Made by a program: the position numbers and the translations under genes
The notes under the pieces: generated by a model
What the model saw: the letters and a program-made list of their open reading frames with translations, nothing else
What the model was told of the DNA's origin: nothing
The model's database searches: none
In this document: positions 56,721 to 64,000 of the stretch, in pieces
Layout of the letters: every line of letters begins with the position of its first letter
Numbering within the stretch: the first letter of the stretch is position 1
DNA from: Liolophura sinensis
Lineage: Eukaryota; Mollusca; Polyplacophora; Chitonida; Chitonidae
NCBI RefSeq assembly: GCF_032854445.1
Contig: NC_088295.1
Span: 58,883,249-58,947,248, forward strand
Length of the DNA: 64,000 nt
Direction: 5' to 3'

Positions 56721-59700
56721 CTGGGGAAGATAAAGTGTTAGGAAAATCGGCAAATAAGAAAATCAGCAATCAAGAAAATGAAATTCGGGGCAATCTTTCA
56801 CTGCTGTTTGAATTTGGTTAACAGACTAATATAATCCAAGAATGTGGAGTGTAAATAATGGGGGAAAGGATGAAGAAAGAAAATGACACAAACAATTCTA
56901 AACTAAATACACTGGTGTCTTCATTTGATGTTTTAGATGTTTTACGTTGGACTCAAGAATATGTTACTTCTATGGCAGCATTATTATGGTGGGAGGAATT
57001 ACTACAGAGTTTGAAAAACACAACGAGGTAATTGTCTCAATTAGTTTTCTTCATCAAAAGATTACTAACTTAGAGAGTAAATATGCATAACTGCCCAATC
57101 AGATTAATCATTGATTTCAGAGTACCCGAATTCTTCAACCACCTCTGCAATTAATGATTTGAAATAGTCTGACTATGAAACCTACATCTTCCGTGACACA
57201 AACAAATCATTTTTAGTGTCATTTTCATAATAATTGTATGCATTAATTCCACTGGGCTTTTGACGTGAAAAAAGGTTGAAGATTTACAGCACATCAAGAC
57301 AACAAAAAAGCCTTCTTGCTAGTGTGTAATCCTATTTATTTATTTATTTGATTGGTGTTTTACGCCGTACTCAAGAATATTTCAGTTATACGATGGCGGC
57401 CAGCATTATGGTGGGAGGAAACCAGGTAGAGCTCGGGGAAACCTACGACCATCCGCAGGTTGCTGCAGACCTTCCCACGTATGGCCGGAGAGAACCAGCA
57501 TGAGCTGGACTTGAACTCACATCGACCGCATTGGTGAGAGGCTCATAAGTCATTACGCAGCGCTAGTGCACTAACCAACTGAGCCACGGAGGCCCTGCAC
57601 TAACCAACTGAGCCACAGAGGCCCCGTAAGCCTATTAAGGAATGGGTAAACCCGAGACCTATAATCGAGCACGCTACTTCATTTGTCGGCTTTGATCTTG
57701 TGACTATATATCACAATATTTTCCATTTGACATGTTATACTGCATAAAGGGTAAAAATGTATTTATAACACGGGATTTATTTTACTAATTCCTTAATTCA
57801 ATATGATTACAGTAATTGACCTAAAATTTCCCTCATGACCAAACTGCACATTCTGACTCATTATTACAATTCTCTGATCTTTGAAAGGTGCTTTAAGGTT
57901 TGCTTGGCAGATAGGATGATATACTACTGGAAAAATCTAAGTTTCAGCACCAAAAGTAATATTTCAACACATTTATTTGCCTCTTAACATTCAATTTTTT
58001 TTTAACAAAATTTGAATAATTTTACCTTAATGCCATTTCATTTTCCAGGATAACCGATTTAAGAGTTTTTTCCTTAAGCAACCTATTTCTTTGAAAGCAG
58101 AGAGTTGTAGGCAATGCATAGCCTGGGAGCATGTTAAAACTGGCCTTTTACACTGAGTAGTCATTGTTTAACTCACCATGTGGACTGATGCTCACTGTCC
58201 AGGTCAATAACTGAGGTACTGCAGTAAATTGTATCACCCTGAGCCAACAATGTGTAGATCACAGAGCTGCCAAACTGAAAGTGAAAGTACTTAGTGTGAC
58301 TGGCATCCAAAGATATAATACCACAGAGCTTTGTGCATTGTGTCTTAAATGGGATTTGTCTCCTACACAATTCACAAAATACCTATTCAATCCAGATGCA
58401 GATTAGCTGTAAATTTGCTTCAAACATCATTTTGCTCATATCACCATATCATCTCCTTGTAGTATGCCAGCCCAGACACAGATGTATTTATAGTAATATG
58501 GTTTGAAATTGAAATGAAGATAAAGTCTGCCACTATATACACATAGAAAAAATGCTATAGGAAACAGTTATCACAGAAAAATATGTAAAAAATGCAATAA
58601 AGTTTTGACAGCCGAGAAGATGAAGTTCAGCATTGGAGTGAGTGAGTGAGTGCTTGGGGTTTAACGTCGTACTCAACAATTTTTCAGTCATATGACGACG
58701 AAGGAATCATTAGGGTGCATGTACGTGTAATGTGCCTCCTTGTTGCAGGACGGATTTCCACCGCTCTTTTATTTAGTGCTGCTTCACTGAGACGACTTAC
58801 CGAAGGCAAGTAAGCTGCCCCGCCCGAGCCATTATACTGATACGGGTCAACCAGTCGTTGCACTATCCCCTTCATGCTGAACGCCAAGCGAGGAAGTCAC
58901 AACTTCCTCTTTTAAAGTCTTAAGTGTGACTCGATCAAGGATTGATCCTGGATCTACCGGTCCGAAGCGGGCGCTCTACCAACTGTGCTATCCGGGCCGG
59001 TAGTTCAGCATTGGAAACATGGCACTGGCGGACAATTCACTCTGAGTAACCATGTTGTAGAAGCGCTTATGAACTTGATCAATCACTAGCGCTGAAAGCG
59101 TCATGTGATAATTGGCTGTCATGTCAAGAAACCTATTAGCTCTCGATTGTCATTGTGGCTTCTGAAAGTGGATTCGCAGACATCGATGCAATAAATTGTA
59201 TTTTGCGGTCAGTTTAAGTGTTCATGCATTTTGAACAACACATTTCTGAGCAGGGAACTGAGAACGTCTGCACCTGTCACAATGCGTGCATGCTTGGCAA
59301 GATACTGCAGTAAGTTGTCAGGGTGAGCTGGCAAGACAGGCGCCTCTGAAGAGTCATCGCTTGAAGAAAAATATTCTAACTTCGCATTATTTTTCCTTAG
59401 CAAAGTCAGATTTATTACGAAAATATTTCCCAAAAATCTCAATGAAAGGGTCTGTCATCAATCAGACGGTCCTGCTATGTTTGATGAATTCTGGTACAGC
59501 CAGTTAGGCCAAATGCTTACACCTATGCAGGACGAGTAGGATCGCTAAAACAGGACGCTTGTGTCCACAAACATTGCCCTGACCGAGTGCCAATAAAAAA
59601 GAAACATCGGCCTTTTGAACATGGAACAGAGCTGATACTCTTTGGTTGGGTATCAGGCAATCTTGTTTGTATTTTCTCACTGTCACATTGTTTCATACGA

Positions 59701-62700
59701 ATGGTACGAGAGAGCCCCTAGATTTTGTGACGTCACTCTAGATAGCTATAAAATGGCGAAATGGCGTCACCAAATAAGTGGTTAGGTACTGATGATTGTT
59801 TGCTATATATTTTGTCGATAAGCAGTGTAGAATTTTTAAAAGATTTTTAGAACATTTCTGGAACACTACTTTATTAATTCATTTAGCATAAGTGGCGGAC
59901 TTTATGTTCACTTTAAAGGTGTACCCACCTGTTAGCCAGTGATATTCTTGAATTCTTAATTAAAATTTAACTTGAAACCATGTTTTTCCACATTAGGTGG
60001 GGACAATCTCATTTATTTACATTATTGTTGTTTAATGCCTTGCTCAAGAATTACCCAATTCTACAATTTTATGGGTGGAGAAAACCAGAGGTAAACACAG
60101 ACCTTAGAAAGTTAAAGACAAATAGTTCAATACACGTATACAGGCGGAGACCATAATGGTGGAAGACAGAATGGTTTTCAACAAATGTTAGACTGCACAA
60201 TGGCCTTTGCAAACATCCTTGACCGTCTTGTCTTACCAAGGCCCCATGAATAGTGAAAGTAAGAGAATCTACAAATTTTGGGTCCAAGGCCAGGGTTGAA
60301 CTCAAACTTTTTGTTTCTAGCGAAAGGCTGTACTGATAACATCAGACATCAGTGACCCACACTATTAGAGTATATGGTCACAAAGCCGACCAATACATGG
60401 TGTAGACTCTTATACTGGCTGTCCAGCAGACGTGCTAGTATTGCTAAGTCAGTACTATCACCGGACTTAGGTCTGAACGAAGGTTTTCCACTCAGGTAGA
60501 AAATACAAAGGTTTAATCTTACCTTGTTCTGTAAGGCCATGGAGACGGCTTTGGTAGAGGTCTGTAGGTCCAGTGTGAGTGTGGTGAGAGCCTCTAAATC
60601 ACAGTTACTGATCACCAGGGCTAACGACCCAAACAACAGCGGTAAGGACTGAGGAGAAAAAAGGTTTCGTATGTATTCCATGTAATTATTCAGTTTTTCT
60701 TGCTTTATGATTTATGTCATGAAAAAGAATACTTCAGACTTCTATGTTGGCAGTTAGGATTTGGGTTCAGACTCCATGAAAAGCTACTATCAGCTAAGGT
60801 TGCCTTAAGACACAGTGTTGCTCAATGGGTCAACACCAGAATTAGGGAATACAGGCATTGATTTTTATGAATAGTTGTATTGAGATTTGTTATAGTAAGG
60901 AGGCATAGAAATCTGAAGTGTGGCATGAAGAGAATTTCAAGTGTAGCAGAAATAAAAATATCAAACTCAGTTTGAAGTTTTTCTTTTTATGTTTTTTGTT
61001 TTAACACTACAGTCCAAAACAAAACCTGGCAAGAACTTAATCTTGGAGAGCTGATAAAGGGATTAGACAAACACAGCAAACATCCATTAAAATTTATCTT
61101 TGCAAAAACACTGACAGTAGGCATTCATCACTGTGATACAAGCTATGTCGCAGGTCAAGCAAAGAGCCTTGGGCACTGCTTGATTTCACATTAACTAGTT
61201 CACCGTTGGGTACTGCTCGTCAGTTTGCTACGGCGTGGTCACTTGCTTTGCACCAAGTCCTTTGAAAAGCTGGCTGGCAACGCAAGCTGCCTGTGTCGGT
61301 TTGGTGACAAAAGCTCAAGACGATGGATACGTGATTAATGCGACACTGAGGAAACTATCTTTCAATTTGTCACTATACTTTTGCTCACAGCAAAGCTCTA
61401 AAAGCTTGATATTTTATGTCCTATTACCTCAGGTTTGTCCACAGTGCAACCATTTATTCCAAACAAACATTTTGATTTACTCATAAAACCAAAGGAACCA
61501 TTGCCGCAAGAATCAATGTCAAAGGGCAAAGCAAGGTCATCATCCTTTACTTACATCATCAAGAACATCCTTCTTCATCAATGTAGGGATGTTCCTGAGC
61601 ACTGCCCCTGCCATTTTGATGGATTGTTCCTAGAAATGTAAGTCCATTTTACAACTAAATCATATCCATACTGACATCTAGTATATGCCCCAAAACAACC
61701 AAGACAGAAACCATCAGACAAAACAATTTCGCTTTCAATAAATTCAAACTCCACTGTCAAAACACATGTAAAATTCTTGCATGAGCTTGGAAAACAATAT
61801 TACAATCGTTGTCAACATTGTTCACCTGATTTAACATCAGACAATGAACAAGACTTTAAGTATATAAAAGGTGACCTAGGTCACAAATTTCAGTGAATAT
61901 TAAAACTGATCTGCCAGTATGCCAAGGAGTTAGTAGAATACAGAATGCTTATATCAACGGGAAAAAATTACAAGAAATATGCTGAGAGATAAAGAAAAAC
62001 CAACCAAACAATAACATTCCACGCCCAATCATATTAAGAAAGTAAATGCCACCTGCATGGGTGTTATAGGAGAACTGAAATGTCAACTCAGAAGAGGGCT
62101 AACCTGGTCTAATAAGGGTATAATTCTTGCCAGTAATTTTCTGCCTTTTCTCACAGTCAAAAGTCCTCCAAGAATCTCATCCTTCTTTTCTGGACAACAC
62201 ACTGTTCGGTAAAGCTGAACAATTTTAGCTTTTCTTTCCTCTAGCAAAGGTTTCCTAAAGAAAGAAGATACTTGTTTATATCATCCTTCAAATACACCTA
62301 CAAATATATAAAATGGCCATTATAAGAGAAGAAAACAAGAAGTTCAAGGGCAAATTCCATGAAGCGATTTCTGAATATATACAAAATTTTCGCACTTAGG
62401 GTGTTGAGTATGGATCAAGACGTTGAAAATTGCTTGTTAAAAACTAAAAATTTATGACTTTTCATGTTTTCTACCATATGAAATGACAAAATCTAAAGAT
62501 CGTTATCAAAAAAAAAAAAACCCCTCAGATACTGGACGCTTGTTCAAGATACTCCGTTCAGATCTACACATACCTTGATTCTTCTGGCAAAGCTAAAACC
62601 CTTTTTTCAATGTCGTCTATTTCCAACAGTACGATGTAACACTGCAAGAAACAAAATACCAAGACTAGAATTAATTGGTGAATTAAACTTACTGGTGGCC

Positions 62701-63913
62701 ATTTTCAGCTGAGTGCAGGATGCTTTTGGACAACTGACAATCTGACATGCTACAGTCAGGCACAGGGTGCAGAATAATTATTTGTGCCAATTTTGATGTT
62801 AGGCTCACTGAATTAATTACTGGACTGGTTTCATACCATACCCTATCACTGATCCCATCAATTACTTGACAGCGGCCAGGTGTATTACCCTTGACAATAT
62901 CCCAGGCAGGACTAATGCATGTTGGCAGGTATGGAACGAGACAAATCGTGCATGCCAAAGCCAAAACCCATGCCACTGTTTTTCACCTTCCATGTTAGCC
63001 TATCTGTTAATACGGTGGTGACCACGCAGCATGCACTTTATAACGCACATCGCCTTTAGCCATGTGATGATGCCGTGACAAATTCTGGCTCCGTCTTCAA
63101 GCTTAGTGTCAAATTTTTATTTTGGCGACCAAATTTTACTTCCCAGTTGAACCGACTGATTTTTGGTATATACTTCCCAGTTGAACCGACTGATTTTTGG
63201 TATATACTTCCCAGTTGAACCGACTGAGTTTTGGTATATACTTCCCAGTTGAACCGACTGATTTTTGATATATACTTCCCAGTTGAACCGACTGATTTTT
63301 GGTATATACTTCCCAGTTGAACCGACTGATTTTTGGTATATACTTCCCAGTTGAACCGACTGATTTTTGGTATATACTTCCCAGTTGAACCGACTGATTT
63401 TTGGTATATACTTCCCAGTTGAACCGACTGATTTTTGGTATATACTTCCCAGTTGAACTGACTGATTTTTGGTATATAATCAATAGGTTATTGACAGAAT
63501 CCAAGCCGATGTGGACAAGCTCTACTTTTGAATGGTGGAAGCATCATGAATTGGTCCACATAAGCACATATTCATTATTACACAAATGTTGGGACTCAAG
63601 AATGGATTTTTTGACCACTCCTCATAAATCTCAAAAGGCCCACCAATCCATTCATTCAAAGAAATTTTGCTCGGAAGCCAGAAAAAAGCTTACACAATCG
63701 GCGAAAAAAAAAAATACGTACAAGATAACAAAATCCCGTATACCTTTTCAATATCCATTAGGAGTTGCCTGAACTTGCGGAGTTCCTTACTGACGCTCTT
63801 TGTCTGTCCCTCCGGCTCGTTTGACGGCACCATAAGAGGTTTGAGGTCAATGATCTGCCGAGGGTTGTGAACACTGGAGGAGGTCAGGCGGCCCAGGGAG
63901 CCTTCAAACTGAG
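56534..63913 (-). CDS. PATL1: PATL1 (PAT1 homologue 1), C-terminal part; gene continues past the right edge
   Basis: Seven exons, right to left: 63744-63913, 62574-62641, 62104-62254, 61555-61629, 60523-60648, 58177-58274, 56534-56720 (stop TGA at 56534). All GT-AG borders and phases agree, giving 290 residues. The sequence follows the C-terminal domain of animal PATL1 block by block: QFEGSLGRLTSSSVHNPRQ, IEKCYIVLLEIDDIEKR, LLTVRKGRKLLARIIPLL, MAGAVLRNIPTLMKKDVLDD, LQNKFGSSVIYTLLAQG. PAT1 proteins act in cytoplasmic P-bodies, bridging the LSM1-7 ring, DDX6 and the DCP2 decapping machinery on deadenylated mRNA; this all-helical domain binds LSM1-7 and DCP partners. Remembered alignment, not computed. 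Confidence 0.93.
56930..57000 (-). mobile_element. SINE-A fragment
   Basis: TGTTTTACGTTGGACTCAAG to ATTATTATGGTGGGAGGAAT; core only, in the last PATL1 intron. Confidence 0.75.
57337..57626 (-). mobile_element. SINE-A copy, full length, with duplicated head end
   Basis: Full element in the last PATL1 intron, flanked by a 10-base duplication with one mismatch (TAAKCCTATT at 57327-57336 and 57627-57636). The last 29 bases of the head (GCACTAACCAACTGAGCCAC ...) are present twice in tandem, inside the duplication. Confidence 0.93.
58177..58274 (-). CDS. PATL1: PATL1 internal exon
   Basis: Phase 0 to 2, FGSSVIYTLLAQGDTIYC and SVIDLDSEHQST. Acceptor ACTTTCAG, donor GTGAGTT. Confidence 0.88.
58638..59001 (-). 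mobile_element. SINE-B copy, full length, probably young
   Basis: 364 bp, flanked by a perfect 14-base duplication AGTTCAGCATTGGA (58624-58637 and 59002-59015). Minus-strand head TAGCACAGTTGGTAGAGCGC with box B-like GGATCAATCCTTGATC. Very close to the inner copy at 20436. Confidence 0.96.
59016..60522. other. PATL1 intron, no exon seen
   Basis: Open frames at 59209-59686 and 60069-60305 have no splice partners in phase. A CRE palindrome TGACGTCA is present near 59728, far from any recognised first exon. Confidence 0.5.
59990..60085 (-). mobile_element. SINE-A fragment, old
   Basis: ATTTATTTACATTATTGTTG, CTTGCTCAAGAATTACCCAA, TTTATGGGTGGAGAAAACCA. Strongly diverged. Confidence 0.6.
60523..60648 (-). 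CDS. PATL1: PATL1 internal exon
   Basis: 42 codons, phase 0 to 0, SLPLLFGSLALVISNCDLEA and TKAVSMALQNK. Acceptor TTTTCTCCTCAG, donor GTAAGA. Confidence 0.9.
61555..61629 (-). CDS. PATL1: PATL1 internal exon
   Basis: 25 codons, phase 0 to 0, MAGAVLRNIPTLMKKDVLDD. Acceptor CATTTCTAG, donor GTAAGT. Confidence 0.9.
62104..62254 (-). CDS. PATL1: PATL1 internal exon (RKGRKLLARIIP block)
   Basis: Phase 2 to 0, LLEERKAKIVQLYRTVCCPE and VRKGRKLLARIIPLLDQ. Donor GTTAGC is non-standard at the third base. Confidence 0.9.
62574..62641 (-). CDS. PATL1: PATL1 internal exon
   Basis: Phase 0 to 2, CYIVLLEIDDIEKRVLALPE; acceptor TTGCAG, donor GTATGTG. Matches the YSLLLDVEDYERR-like segment of vertebrate PATL1. 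Confidence 0.9.
63137..63480. repeat. Minisatellite, 34-bp unit, about 10 copies
   Basis: Unit TTTTGGTATATACTTCCCAG plus TTGAACCGACTGA, very homogeneous (single-base differences only), in the PATL1 intron between the first two exons seen here. Confidence 0.97.
63744..63913 (-). CDS. PATL1: PATL1 exon with the QFEGSLG block
   Basis: Phase 1 to 0, 56 full codons. QFEGSLGRLTSSSVHNPRQI is the most diagnostic segment of the family. It is followed by a Pro/acidic linker and RKFRQLLMDIEK. Donor GTATAC. Confidence 0.93.
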
Positions 63914-64000
63914 CTGTAAAATAAATATATTGCTCAATTATCTCACTGATGTTTGACGCCGTATTGCTGTACTTCACCTTATCAGTATAAAAAATACACT

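Noticed and set aside
63136-63504. 122-codon minus-strand open frame
   Set aside because: Three-unit cycle of the 34-bp array inside a PATL1 intron.

Overview
This is a spliced, AT-rich eukaryotic window with no prokaryotic features. Short exons with GT-AG borders are separated by introns full of tRNA-derived SINEs. The SINE families (long tails of TTTATT units, heads like tRNA genes), the frequent ACATGTA-type words and the AGGTCA-bearing intronic repeats resemble what I know from mollusc genomes. A bivalve is my best guess. This rests on pattern memory, not on a search.

Three protein-coding genes can be rebuilt exon by exon, all on the minus strand, and every junction listed keeps the reading phase. 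(1) About 27.3 kb down to 8.2 kb, probably further left: an EF-hand plus coiled-coil protein of the KASH5/LRMP (IRAG2) family, 15 well-supported exons and at least 628 codons. Its C-terminus (membrane anchor) was not found. Upstream exons and a GC-rich promoter lie at 27.6-30.2 kb. (2) 50.1-46.9 kb: a complete 234-residue protein in eight coding exons plus a non-coding first exon near 51.3 kb. I do not recognise it. (3) 63.9-56.5 kb: the C-terminal 290 residues of PATL1, the PAT1-family mRNA decapping and decay factor; its N-terminal part lies outside the right edge.

Between the genes, 31-46 kb shows no convincing exon and holds tandem arrays and SINE remains. Three SINE families are visible (called A, B and C here), several with clear target-site duplications, including one SINE nested in another copy of its own family. 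Tandem arrays occur at 5.0, 7.8, 33.5, 41.6, 48.3, 49.8, 53.0 and 63.1 kb. The array at 49.8 kb is made of copies of a real intron-exon acceptor junction. Most long open frames in the window are by-products of arrays or SINEs.

The genes do not form an obvious pathway. Gene 1 belongs to a family acting at the nuclear envelope or ER, gene 3 acts in cytoplasmic mRNA decay, and gene 2 is unknown.
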